Shown one piece after another: positions 53,600-61,418 of a stretch of 64,000 nucleotides of DNA. The notes below the pieces were generated by a model. It saw only the letters and a list, made by a program, of their open reading frames with translations, did no database searches and was not told where the DNA came from. Both the position numbers and the translations under genes were made by a program. Every line of letters begins with the position of its first letter. The stretch's first letter is position 1. The stretch is from Arsenicibacter rosenii (GTDB lineage Bacteria > Bacteroidota > Bacteroidia > Cytophagales > Spirosomataceae): assembly GCF_001870735.1 (NCBI RefSeq), contig NZ_MORL01000021.1:1-64000 (forward strand), written 5' to 3'.

Positions 53600-54952
53600 T
53601 TAAAGTAAGTCAATGATTTTTCCGGCCTCGCGGATACCACTCAGCCAGGCGCCGTGAGCTGTGGAGAAATAATCAATATGCGTATGCTCACCGGCAAAAA
53701 AAAGCCGGTTATCGATGGCTTCGGCAAGATCGTCAAAGTGGGTCATTTCTGTGTTAATGGCCGTGTAGGAATAAGCGCCAAAGGTAAATTCGTTGTTTTG
53801 CCATTTCGTCCGCAGCAAGGTGGCCGGTTCGGGAATACCGGTGCCGTAGATATCTCTGAGGTGGGCCATGATCTCGGTCACTACCTGCGTATCGGTCATC
53901 GTCTCAGTTTGCCGCGCATAGTCGGCATACGCGAATGTCATCAGTGCATTAACGGTGGGCTGGTACTTCCGGACATTAACAAAATAGTTGAATTTATCCC
54001 GCACGGCCGGCGTGTACGAAATGTACTGCACATCGTCCCAAAACGCCTTTTCCCAGATAAGCAGAAATTTATTGACGCAGTTCATACCGACGCTCCGGAT
54101 AGCCACCTGCTTGCTGGCGGGGAGCATGGGCGTAAACCGGATACTTTCTTTTTTCAGCACACCGAGCGGTACCGTTACAATCACATAATCGGCTTCGCTG
54201 ATGCTGCCATTGTGGGTTATTTTTACGATTGGTGAGCTATAATCAATGGCGGTAACACGCTGGCCGGGGCGTATGTCCAGCCCCTTGGCCAGGTAAGTGG
54301 CGATGGTGTCATAGCCGTTGGTCGCGATGGTTTCAACGCCGCTATATTCCTCGCCTTCATTGTAAAGCAACGACGATAGTTTATCCAGATCGCCGGTGTC
54401 GAAGGTGACATACGTCGACAGGAAAAAGCGCCAGAGGCGGTCGTTAGCTTTAGTGGGGTAAATGGCATTAAAAACCGACTCAAAGCTTCGGGTATTGCTG
54501 CCCTGCTTCATAAGTGAACCCAGTATCGCATATAATTCGTCTTCGGCTGCGTCGTAAACCGCTGCCTTGCGCTTGATACCTCCAATGTCGTAGGATACCC
54601 GGCTTTCGTCAACCGTCGGGTAGGTTTGCATGCCGGCCTGTTGCGCCAGTGTTGTCATCGGATTGCCGTCGATCCCATGAATCCAACTGGCTCCTTCATC
54701 AAAGGCGATGCCTGTCGACCGGTTTGTCCGCAGGCGGCCGCCAATGGTGTTTTGGGCTTCCAATACCGTTACGATGAATCCTTTTTCGTGTAGCTGTCTG
54801 GCCGCTGCCAGCCCCGAAAGACCGGCCCCGATCACCAGTACGCGTTTGGTTTTGGGGTCGGCCACCTCTTTGGAGGTACAGGCAGTTGATAAAAGCGAAG
54901 CGGCAATCGGCACCCCCGCCATACTATGTTTTATAAATTTCCGTCGCTGCAT
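53600..54952 (-). CDS. FAD-dependent amine oxidase (flavin monoamine oxidase family)
   Basis: Protein of 450 residues. A twin-arginine-like signal is at the N-terminus (MQRRKFIKHSMAG) with a possible lipobox near LLSTAC. The FAD-binding GxGxxG is in KRVLVIGAGLSGLAAARQL near 40, and the C-terminal FAD contact in RLFFAGEHTHIDY. GGRLRTNRS is the family GGR motif. It oxidises an amine or polyamine in the periplasm, substrate unknown. The start is 54952. The frame stays open upstream for 72 codons, but these translate the 69-bp repeat array and are not coding. Confidence 0.9.
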   Translation of the reverse strand: MQRRKFIKHSMAGVPIAASLLSTACTSKEVADPKTKRVLVIGAGLSGLAAARQLHEKGFIVTVLEAQNTIGGRLRTNRSTGIAFDEGASWIHGIDGNPMTTLAQQAGMQTYPTVDESRVSYDIGGIKRKAAVYDAAEDELYAILGSLMKQGSNTRSFESVFNAIYPTKANDRLWRFFLSTYVTFDTGDLDKLSSLLYNEGEEYSGVETIATNGYDTIATYLAKGLDIRPGQRVTAIDYSSPIVKITHNGSISEADYVIVTVPLGVLKKESIRFTPMLPASKQVAIRSVGMNCVNKFLLIWEKAFWDDVQYISYTPAVRDKFNYFVNVRKYQPTVNALMTFAYADYARQTETMTDTQVVTEIMAHLRDIYGTGIPEPATLLRTKWQNNEFTFGAYSYTAINTEMTHFDDLAEAIDNRLFFAGEHTHIDYFSTAHGAWLSGIREAGKIIDLL

Positions 54953-55021
54953 CGTATTTCCGGCAAAATCTGTTTGTCTTGTGACGAAAAATAGCCTGCT
55001 GTGGTTACCTGCCGGACAGTA

Positions 55022-55184
55022 GAGACGCAATATTTTGCGTCTCGTTTTGTACATATATTTTGCGTGATTGGCTGCAACCTGCCGGTTAATGAGACGCAAG
55101 ATGTTGCGTCTCGTTTTGTACGTACATCTTGCGTGATTGGCTGCAACCTGCCGGTTAATGAGACGCAAGATGTTGCGTCTCTAC
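55022..55184. repeat. Tandem 69-bp repeat with palindromic GAGACGCAA core
   Basis: The core GAGACGCAA-N4-TTGCGTCTC occurs at 55022-55043, 55091-55112 and 55160-55181, exactly 69 bp apart. Between cores lies a conserved 47-bp spacer containing TTGTACGTACA and GGCTGCAACCTGCCGGTTAA. Two full units and a partial third are present. It lies between the amine oxidase start and a small gene remnant. Confidence 0.92.
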
Positions 55185-55393
55185 AAGGCTGGAATTGCTT
55201 CGGCCAGGATCTCCTGACCGGCTTTGTCGTTATACGTACAGGTTAGTTGCTCCATGCACACCGTCCATTTGTCAATGCCCGATGACCATCCCTGTCGACG
55301 GAAATTATACGTCATGCCTGCCTTGTTTTCAGCAATAACGAAGTGCCTGACGTAAGGTTGTAGCGGCCCTGAGGGTAGTATATTTTTCAACAA
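55181..55393 (-). pseudogene. Gene remnant with AraC-type N-terminus, ended by a repeat
   Basis: A 70-residue frame starts MLKNILPSGPLQPYVRHFV, which resembles the sensor start of some AraC-family regulators (DUF6597 type). The middle (YNFRRQGWSSGIDKWTVCM) does not continue that family. Its stop codon lies inside the border of the 69-bp repeat, and nothing of a helix-turn-helix remains. It is probably a truncated gene, but a small real protein cannot be ruled out. Confidence 0.4.
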
Positions 55394-55398
55394 ATGTA

Positions 55399-55701
55399 TT
55401 ACAGTTTTTCGCCCTTAATCAGCCAGACCGACTTTATCGATTGTTCTTTCAGGTGCACGAACCGCTTCCGTTCTTCGTCTTTGAAGAAATCAGCCAGATC
55501 CGATTCGTTATCAAATTCGACCAGGTGAATTTCATAGGGCGTCTCAATGGATTGCTCAATGACGTTTTGCGGCGACAGCCGGTTTCGGAGCAATAAGCGT
55601 CCGTTGTATTTGGCAATCAGCGGTATGGCCACCCGTTCGAACGCATCGAAGGTTTCCTCCTGTCCGTCAATAAGATAAATAAGCTGTGTAATGTAGATCA
55701 T
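55399..55701 (-). CDS. DUF1330/EthD-like small alpha/beta-barrel protein
   Basis: Protein of 100 residues without a signal peptide. It opens MIYITQLIYLIDGQEETFDAFE and has the PYEIHLVEFDNESDLADFFKDEERKRF segment, the pattern of dimeric ferredoxin-like alpha/beta proteins such as DUF1330, which often bind small organic ligands. The substrate is unknown. It is enclosed on both sides by copies of the 69-bp repeat in the same orientation. Confidence 0.72.
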   Translation of the reverse strand: MIYITQLIYLIDGQEETFDAFERVAIPLIAKYNGRLLLRNRLSPQNVIEQSIETPYEIHLVEFDNESDLADFFKDEERKRFVHLKEQSIKSVWLIKGEKL

Positions 55702-55712
55702 TTTTTCATGTA

Positions 55713-55845
55713 GAGACGCAACATCTTGCGTCTCGTTTAGTTGTAAACCCTTATCAACGAGTTATTGCGTCTCATTTTGTACGTACATTTTGCGTGATTG
55801 GCTGCAACCTGCCGGTTAATGAGACGCAAGATGTTGCGTCTCTAC
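55713..55845. repeat. Second copy of the GAGACGCAA repeat array
   Basis: Cores at 55713-55734 (GAGACGCAACATCTTGCGTC plus TC), a degenerate one ending at 55773, and 55821-55842. The last two keep the 69-bp spacing. The unit from about 55786 to 55845 matches 55125-55184, 661 bp away in the same direction. The acyltransferase stop codon lies in this repeat. Confidence 0.9.
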
Positions 55846-56949
55846 GCTTGTCGTTACCCTGTGCCGTAAACGCATGAACGGTTTTTCGATCAGTATATGC
55901 ATGGCATAGGCACCTGTCAGACAGGTGATGGTGCAGATGACCAGCATCAGGTTCGGGTGCAGTTCATTACCCGCCAATAGTTCACGTGTCAGGTGAATGA
56001 TGCCTTTGTGGGTTAAATAGAGCGCATACGACAGGTTGGCCAGCAAAGACGTTACCGGAGAATACCACCGGAATAAAACCGATGCCGGACTGAGGGCCGT
56101 ACCAACGATACACCCGAAGCCGAGCGCAATCAGCGGAAAGCCAAACACCGAGGCAGAAAACGTCTGCTGATCTTTGCACAGGAAATAAGCCGCCGTCAGC
56201 ATCAGTAACCCCGGCAACAACAGCCAATTGCCGTAGCTGGCCACCGTTTGCCAGCGGACGGGAGCAAAAACAGATAGAGCAGCAATGGTCACACCGGCCA
56301 GCAGACCGTCGAGACGGGTATAGGTGGGATAGTAAATGTACCTGTACCAATACATCCAGCTTGCATCATCTGTCTGAAAGGGACCATATAAATAAACGTA
56401 GGACACATACCGGACCGCAAATCCGCCCAGAAAGAAAATCATTAACAGCCACGATGCCCTGCGGAACCGGCCTGTTTGTTGCAGCAGGATCAGGATGAGC
56501 GGCAGGAACAGGTAAAAATGTTCTTCCACACACAGCGACCAGGCATGAGAAAACGTACCGGAATCCTTCAGATTCAGGCCGAGATTCTGAGTAAAAGTCA
56601 GGAAGCGCCAGAGTGGGGGCAGGGCTTCCCGTTCGCGGAAAGCCGGGAAAACGAAATATAGCCCGACCGTGACCAGATATGCCGGTATGATGCGGAAAAC
56701 GCGTCTGAGGAAAAAATCCCGGTACGATAATGGCTGACCGGCTTTGATCCGGGCAAAAAGCTGTGCCGCAATTAAAAAACCGCTGAGCACGAAAAACAAA
56801 TCAACACCCGTCCAGCCGAATTTAGCGACGCCCGGCAACCACTCCGGTTCGCCTTTGCTGATGATGAAATAATGAAAAAAAAAGACAAACATAATGGCCA
56901 TGGCCCGTAAGTGGTCGAGCCCGTTGAGTCTGGCCGGGTGGATTGACAT
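55816..56949 (-). CDS. Acyltransferase 3 family protein (OafA/YrhL-like)
   Basis: Integral membrane protein of 377 residues with about ten membrane segments. The family opening LNGLDHLRAMAIMFVFFFHYF and the motifs FGWTGVDLFFVLSGFLIA and RRVFRIIPAYLV are clear, as is SHAWSLCVEEHFYLFLPLIL. It moves acetyl or other acyl groups onto surface sugars or lipids at the inner membrane. The last nine residues (VETQHLASH) and the stop come from the adjacent 69-bp repeat, so the original C-terminus has been replaced. The loss seems small. Confidence 0.92.
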   Translation of the reverse strand: MSIHPARLNGLDHLRAMAIMFVFFFHYFIISKGEPEWLPGVAKFGWTGVDLFFVLSGFLIAAQLFARIKAGQPLSYRDFFLRRVFRIIPAYLVTVGLYFVFPAFREREALPPLWRFLTFTQNLGLNLKDSGTFSHAWSLCVEEHFYLFLPLILILLQQTGRFRRASWLLMIFFLGGFAVRYVSYVYLYGPFQTDDASWMYWYRYIYYPTYTRLDGLLAGVTIAALSVFAPVRWQTVASYGNWLLLPGLLMLTAAYFLCKDQQTFSASVFGFPLIALGFGCIVGTALSPASVLFRWYSPVTSLLANLSYALYLTHKGIIHLTRELLAGNELHPNLMLVICTITCLTGAYAMHILIEKPFMRLRHRVTTSVETQHLASH

Positions 56950-56983
56950 GTTGAGTCGCTATTTTCTAAACTGTAGCGCAAAA

Positions 56984-57562
56984 TTAATCATTCAACCCTT
57001 TACCGTTCAGAATAGCCGGAATACTTTTTTCGACCCGCGCCGCTCTTGTTTTAGACTGCTTCGGAGCGGAAAAATGGAGCAGGTAGGCGCGTTGCCGGCC
57101 GGGCGTCAGGGATTCGAAAGCGGCGCTCAGAGCCGGATTTTCATTCAGTTTCTCCTGAAACTCGTCCGCTACGGCATAGTCCTCCAGTTTCTTTAGCGGC
57201 ACTTTCAGGCCCGCCCGTTCAACCTCAATAGCTTCAAACAGGTATGCTTTAATGGTCGGTTCCAGTTCCAGAATCTGTTTCAGGCTGGTAAAGCGCAGCT
57301 GGCGGGCAGCCTGTACGTTTTCCGTTTGCTGAATCAGCAACCCATCTGCGTCATGGAGCAGTGCCCCCTGGACAAACAGGAGGGCGCAATAGGCTTTAAA
57401 GCCGTGAATCAGGGCCACATTGTTTTGCTGGTAGGTATAGCAGGGAACGCCCCACTTCAGTTCCTCGGTCAGGCCGCAGCTGAGTGCGATCTGCCGTAGC
57501 TTTTCATACTCGTCCTGCCACTGCGTGGCTTTGTGGAAGAAGAAATCGACAGCCGGATTCAT
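56984..57562 (-). CDS. YdeI/OmpD-associated family protein with DUF1801 domain
   Basis: Protein of 192 residues, no signal peptide. The first 110 residues form a DUF1801 domain (WQDEYEKLRQIALSCGLTEELKWGVPCY and ALIHGFKAYCALLFVQGALL). The C-terminal part has LNENPALSAAFESLTPGRQRAYLLHFSAPKQSKTRAARVEK, the YdeI signature. YdeI has been linked to peptide resistance in enterobacteria, but the role here is unknown. It overlaps the DoxX gene by 4 bp and is the last gene of the ArsR operon. Confidence 0.88.
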   Translation of the reverse strand: MNPAVDFFFHKATQWQDEYEKLRQIALSCGLTEELKWGVPCYTYQQNNVALIHGFKAYCALLFVQGALLHDADGLLIQQTENVQAARQLRFTSLKQILELEPTIKAYLFEAIEVERAGLKVPLKKLEDYAVADEFQEKLNENPALSAAFESLTPGRQRAYLLHFSAPKQSKTRAARVEKSIPAILNGKGLND

Positions 57563-57951
57563 ACCAACGATGGGTTTACGGACATAAACTTTTTATCTCC
57601 GGGCCGGAAAGCCCACGAAACGCCGGTTAAAACCAATAATAAGCCCGGACCGAAAAATTCGCTGGCCGGGTCACCGACGGCAGCATGGGAGATAAGGGCT
57701 CCTGACATAGAAAAGAAAAAGCCCGCATACGCCCATTCCTTTAGTAAGGGCCATTTAGGCATAAGTACAGCGATGACGCCAAGAAGCTTCCAGACCCCTA
57801 ATAAGGTCAGAAAATAGCCCGGGTAGCCTAAACGATGCATCATGGCTACTTCTTCGTCAATCTGCATGATTTGTACGATACCAGTTGATACCATACCTAA
57901 TGAAAGCCAGAGCGTGGCAACCCAATAGATGATTTTGTTTCGCTTGATCAT
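57559..57951 (-). CDS. DoxX family membrane protein
   Basis: Protein of 130 residues with four membrane segments. It starts MIKRNKIIYWVATLWLSLGM, typical for Bacteroidota DoxX-like proteins, with LGYPGYFLTLLGVWKLLGVI in the middle. An ATG three codons upstream also fits. The family takes part in redox or membrane-linked stress functions that are poorly known. It sits right after the SRPBCC stop and overlaps the YdeI start. Confidence 0.88.
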   Translation of the reverse strand: MIKRNKIIYWVATLWLSLGMVSTGIVQIMQIDEEVAMMHRLGYPGYFLTLLGVWKLLGVIAVLMPKWPLLKEWAYAGFFFSMSGALISHAAVGDPASEFFGPGLLLVLTGVSWAFRPGDKKFMSVNPSLV

Positions 57952-57953
57952 GA

Positions 57954-58421
57954 TCAGCATCCTTTGCCCACAAGCTGTTGCAGGCGGTTATGGGCCATAT
58001 TGAGGCCGTGAGAAAAGGGCATTTGCAGCATTTTGTTACGCAGTTCGGCCGACTTATAGACAATCTGCATGGTCAGTTTGCTGGTCGTGTCAGTTAGGGC
58101 TTCGAAGTTCAGAAATTCGAGCTGCACGCCGAATGGTGCGTTTTCTATTTCGAAGGTTCGTATAATCTGCCGGTCGGGGATAAACGTATGGATCACGCCG
58201 CTGGCCTGAAAGACAACGTTGCCCTGTGCATCAACGGTCTGGAATTGCCAGCTGCCGTGCGGTTTGCTCTCCAGTTTCAGTACCCGTGTACCCATCCATT
58301 GGGCCACGAGGTCCGGTTCGGTATAGGCCTTAAAGAGGAGTGGCCGGGGCAAGTCAAACTCCCGCGTGATGCGTATATCCTGGTGCCCGTCGCCGGCACT
58401 GACCTGTGTTTTTCGGTCCAT
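57954..58421 (-). CDS. SRPBCC domain protein (AHSA1-like)
   Basis: Protein of 155 residues of the START/Bet v1-like fold. The opening is IRITREFDLPRPLLFKAYTEPDLVAQWM, and the segment HTFIPDRQIIRTFEIENAPFG is typical of AHSA1/Aha1-like proteins. It probably binds a hydrophobic ligand in the cytoplasm. It sits 6 bp after the ArsR gene and is under its control, as ArsR-SRPBCC pairs commonly are. Confidence 0.9.
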   Translation of the reverse strand: MDRKTQVSAGDGHQDIRITREFDLPRPLLFKAYTEPDLVAQWMGTRVLKLESKPHGSWQFQTVDAQGNVVFQASGVIHTFIPDRQIIRTFEIENAPFGVQLEFLNFEALTDTTSKLTMQIVYKSAELRNKMLQMPFSHGLNMAHNRLQQLVGKGC

Positions 58422-58427
58422 AAGTGA

Positions 58428-58751
58428 TTATTGGTTAGCCTGATACGCTTTCATGATGCTTTCGAGTTTGTTGAAGCGGTCGTCCCACATCTGACGGAAC
58501 GGCTCGATAAAGTCAGCGATTTCCTTCATTTTGGCGGCGTTGAGGTGGTAGTACATTTCGCGGCCGTTCTGTTGCTGCTGTAACAGTTCGCATTCGGTCA
58601 GAATCTGTAAATGTTTGGAAACGGTTGGCCTGGCTGTGTCAAAGTTTGCGGCAATAGCCCCCGCCGTCATAGCCTGGGTGGCCACCAGTGTCAGAATGGT
58701 CCGTCGGGTCGGGTCGGCAATAGCCTGGAAAACGTCGCGTCGTAGATTCAT
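58428..58751 (-). CDS. ArsR family transcriptional repressor
   Basis: Winged helix-turn-helix protein of 107 residues. The family sequence is clear: [20 protein letters not shown], then [20 protein letters not shown]. No metal-binding cysteine motif (CxC) is present, so it is of the non-metal ArsR type that often accompanies SRPBCC proteins. It heads the operon arsR-SRPBCC-DoxX-ydeI. Its promoter is flanked by two copies of an 18-bp palindromic element, so it surely represses itself and the operon. Confidence 0.93.
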   Translation of the reverse strand: MNLRRDVFQAIADPTRRTILTLVATQAMTAGAIAANFDTARPTVSKHLQILTECELLQQQQNGREMYYHLNAAKMKEIADFIEPFRQMWDDRFNKLESIMKAYQANQ

Positions 58752-58752
58752 T

Positions 58753-58800
58753 GTGTAGTCATTTGGCTACAAATATACGTGTAGTTATTTGGCTACGCAA
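58753..58800 (-). promoter_or_regulatory. ArsR operon promoter with two operator copies
   Basis: On the minus strand TTG at 58800-58798, a 20-bp spacer, and TATATTTG at 58777-58770. GTGTAGTCATTTGGCTAC at 58753-58770 and GTGTAGTTATTTGGCTAC at 58779-58796 differ at one base. Each contains the palindrome GTAG-N8-CTAC. One copy fills the promoter spacer and the other covers the expected transcription start, 26 bp apart. Confidence 0.85.
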
Positions 58801-58832
58801 ATTTATTTTTGGAGCGGGAGGGGGGAGTTGGG

Positions 58833-59681
58833 TTAGCCCCTGGTAAGCCGTAAATCGGTATGCCAGTGATGCTTCTGCGACGCAATGGATGTTGGGGCGT
58901 AACCGAAGTGTTTTTTAAAGGCGAACGAAAAATGAGAGAGGTTTTCAAAGCCTGTTTCATAACAGGCGTCAAGTGGTTTCAGCTTTTGCTCTGCAATCTG
59001 GTAATGAGCTAGTTCGAGGCGTTTTTGAGTAAGCCATTTTTGTGGGGTGGTATTAAATGCTTTTTTGAAATCGCGTTTGAATGTACTCAGGCTACGACCA
59101 GTCAAATATCCGAACTTTTCCATAGGCATGTTGAACATGTAGTTCTTCTCCATAAAGCCGATCAAATCAACTTTATGCGGGTCGTCGAAGTTAGCCAGTA
59201 CGCTGTCCACCTCAGGATCAATAGTTCGCAGAATGCTGATGGCTTCGGTCAGTTTCAGTGAGGCTAGTTGCGGCGGAAAGCGGTCTTTCATCTCAAAGTA
59301 GGGAATCAGTGATACCAGACAGCTTTCCAGCAAAGGGTGGTTTCTGAAACTACGGATTTTAGGCACGGCCGTAATATTGGTCGTTACTGAAAACTGTTGG
59401 TAGTATTTTCTTAAAACATCGGTTGTTAGAAGCATCACGACTGTTTTATGGGGCAACCCATCTTTCGGAAAGTTGATGATTGTTGCAGGTTTGTTTCTGG
59501 GAATCAGAAAGATATCGCCACTGCCGAAAAGATGGGTTGCTTCTGCCTGTACAATTCTGGTTTCGCCGGAGATGAACCAGACAAGCATGTGCTGATCAAA
59601 GACAATCTCTGATTTGAAAAACTTGTCCTGGTAGCAGGAGAGTTTTATCTCGGGTGTCAGATAGTTGGATACATGTTCCAT
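58833..59681 (-). CDS. AraC family transcriptional regulator
   Basis: Protein of 282 residues. An N-terminal cupin-like sensing domain (1-150, with LVWFISGETRIVQAEATHLF and IFLIPRNKPATI) is followed by the AraC DNA-binding domain (about 175-280). The two helix-turn-helices are marked by TGRSLSTFKRDFKKAFNTTP and ENLSHFSFAFKKHFGYAPT. It probably responds to a small molecule. The SDR gene is 91 bp away on the same strand and carries tandem 15-bp repeats upstream that are likely binding sites. Confidence 0.92.
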   Translation of the reverse strand: MEHVSNYLTPEIKLSCYQDKFFKSEIVFDQHMLVWFISGETRIVQAEATHLFGSGDIFLIPRNKPATIINFPKDGLPHKTVVMLLTTDVLRKYYQQFSVTTNITAVPKIRSFRNHPLLESCLVSLIPYFEMKDRFPPQLASLKLTEAISILRTIDPEVDSVLANFDDPHKVDLIGFMEKNYMFNMPMEKFGYLTGRSLSTFKRDFKKAFNTTPQKWLTQKRLELAHYQIAEQKLKPLDACYETGFENLSHFSFAFKKHFGYAPTSIASQKHHWHTDLRLTRG

Positions 59682-59772
59682 ATGTCAGGGGGCATCATTA
59701 AATGCTGTATCGGTTCGGTCTGGCATTGCCCGGCTTAAAGATAGCTATATCGGATAAGACCAGCATAGTCTG

Positions 59773-60777
59773 TTAACCTACCGGAAAGGAAATGCCTGTT
59801 AAGGCTTCGCTGATTGTCCATAAACGGTTTGCCGATATCTCGTCTAAAGAATACGCTTTTACGCCTCCCGGTACAGACGGATCATACGAAAGTCTGGCAA
59901 CGTCGGCATCTTCGCAGTAGACCCCGCCAATCTGGTTGAGCATGGGGCTGGTGGCGCACCAAATTGTGGTAGCAGCACCCTGCGGAATCGTTTTTAGTGA
60001 TGCTGCTACTTCGGGTAGTAAATTGCCGTCAGCATCGCAGAAGCCCATCTCCTGAAATAAGGCCAGTGGGGCCTCGCGGCCCAGTTCAGTGCCGTTGATT
60101 GATCCCGGGTGTAGCGAATAAGCCCGTACGCCGAAGTCTTTGCCGCGATAGTCGAGTTCAAGGGTAAACAGGATACACGCTGTCTTTGACTGTCCGTATC
60201 CTTGTAGCGTTTCATACGTGCGATGCGTGAAATTGGGATCTTCAAAATTAAAGGGCGCAAACCGATGCCCGTCTGAAGAAACACTGATCACCCGCGCACC
60301 ATTGGCTATTGCCAGGGCCGGCCACAAGCGGGCGGTAAGCTGAAACTGAGCAAGGTAATTGGTCGCTAACTGAGACTCAGTGCCCTGACTGCTGCGTCGT
60401 AACGGCACCCACATGATACCGGCATTATGGATTAGCAGGTGAAGTGGGCGACCTGATTGTAAAAACGTCCCGGCGAAAGCATCAATAGAGTCACGACTCA
60501 TTAAATCCATAGCGGCCAGTTCTACACGGGGTATCCCGGCAAGGTTGCGCTTTGCTTTTTCCATATCACGGGCCGCTACAATGACCGTGGCCCCGGCAGC
60601 AGCTAGTGTCCTGGTCGTTTCGAGGCCGATTCCCGTGTTGCCTCCGGTTACTATAGCCGTTTTTCCAGTCAGGTCGATGCCCTTGATGACATCACTCGTA
60701 GTTGAGGTAGCACCGAATCCCGAACCAATTGGCTGTTGCAACGCGCCCTGATAATTATGATTAGTCTGTCCCATCAT
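59773..60777 (-). CDS. SDR family NAD(P)-dependent oxidoreductase
   Basis: Short-chain dehydrogenase of 334 residues. The cofactor loop is TAIVTGGNTGIGLET near residue 40, and the active-site YxxxK is YGQSKTACILF. It resembles the retinol dehydrogenase/protochlorophyllide reductase branch, substrate unknown. The start is set at the ATG at 60777 (60774 is also possible): an upstream TTG start would lie within the TAnnTTTG promoter box at 60796-60803. It is located upstream of an AraC regulator gene, a usual pair. Confidence 0.9.
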   Translation of the reverse strand: MMGQTNHNYQGALQQPIGSGFGATSTTSDVIKGIDLTGKTAIVTGGNTGIGLETTRTLAAAGATVIVAARDMEKAKRNLAGIPRVELAAMDLMSRDSIDAFAGTFLQSGRPLHLLIHNAGIMWVPLRRSSQGTESQLATNYLAQFQLTARLWPALAIANGARVISVSSDGHRFAPFNFEDPNFTHRTYETLQGYGQSKTACILFTLELDYRGKDFGVRAYSLHPGSINGTELGREAPLALFQEMGFCDADGNLLPEVAASLKTIPQGAATTIWCATSPMLNQIGGVYCEDADVARLSYDPSVPGGVKAYSLDEISANRLWTISEALTGISFPVG

Positions 60778-60795
60778 TTTGTTTTTTTGTTGGGA

Positions 60796-60803
60796 CAAAA
60801 GTA
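60796..60803 (-). promoter_or_regulatory. Minus-7 element of the SDR gene
   Basis: TACTTTTG on the minus strand (TAnnTTTG), 19 bp upstream of the chosen start codon at 60777. No TTG is at the usual upstream distance, as expected for an activator-dependent promoter. Confidence 0.6.
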
Positions 60804-60822
60804 GCGCGCCACTTATCGGACG

Positions 60823-60862
60823 ACTTTGTTTTAAAGGTCGTATTTACTTTGTTTTAAAGGCC
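60823..60862. promoter_or_regulatory. Tandem AraC-type binding sites upstream of the SDR gene
   Basis: ACTTTGTTTTAAAGG occurs at 60823-60837 and 60846-60860, 23 bp apart, just upstream of the promoter. AraC-family activators bind such direct half-sites about two helical turns apart next to minus-35. The gene for an AraC regulator is the next one downstream. Confidence 0.65.
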
Positions 60863-61009
60863 ATTCCCTGCCAGGTTATGGCTGTCTCGCTTTACCTGAT
60901 AAAACCAGGATCATTTAACCGGTAATGAGTTGTTAAGGTTTTCCGGTTTCGTTTAGATACAGTATATTTTATTGCGAGCGGAGGTAAAGTTTAGGATTTG
61001 GAAAACCCC

Positions 61010-61318
61010 TCACATCAGCGTAAACACCAGCCAGCTAATCAGCAGGATATCCAGTCCGATGATGGTTATACTTGTCCCGCGATACCCGAATCCGGGCAGA
61101 CGCCGTGACCGGCTTAACAGCCAAACCGAAATACCGCACAGGCCAATGTTCAGCAGCGTAAGGATCAGGGCGTTTTGCAGAAAAGCGGGGAAATAGCCGA
61201 GGTAACGTGCCTTTACCTGCTCGAAAGGGAGGTCCTGAGTGGCGGTCTTTATCCAGAGCGTGACGTTAGCCACGACCAAAAAACAACAGAGCAGGCCGGT
61301 ATAAAAGAGGGCTTTCAT
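61010..61318 (-). CDS. Small integral membrane protein, 102 aa
   Basis: Three hydrophobic segments (residues 3-24, 47-70 and 80-101) with a polar loop between the first two. No family recognised. It may be a real small inner-membrane protein; the frame is intact and codon use is normal. Its neighbours give no hint of function. Confidence 0.6.
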   Translation of the reverse strand: MKALFYTGLLCCFLVVANVTLWIKTATQDLPFEQVKARYLGYFPAFLQNALILTLLNIGLCGISVWLLSRSRRLPGFGYRGTSITIIGLDILLISWLVFTLM

Positions 61319-61418
61319 GCGGTATTAGGGCTGGTTTAGTTAAAGATAGCGAACTTGTTAAGAATAAGAGCATGTGCGCTCCAAAGGCGGAGCCGGGACC
61401 ATACCCTATGGATAACCG

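Noticed and set aside
54953-55246. Open frames across the 69-bp array, on both strands, with repeated VNETQDVAS or RLINRQVAANHA segments
   Set aside because: They only translate the tandem repeat; the 69-bp period is a multiple of three, so no stop appears. The amine oxidase start was placed after them.
55022-55845. CRISPR array
   Set aside because: The regular 69-bp spacing is a tandem repeat with conserved, not variable, spacers, and no cas genes are near.
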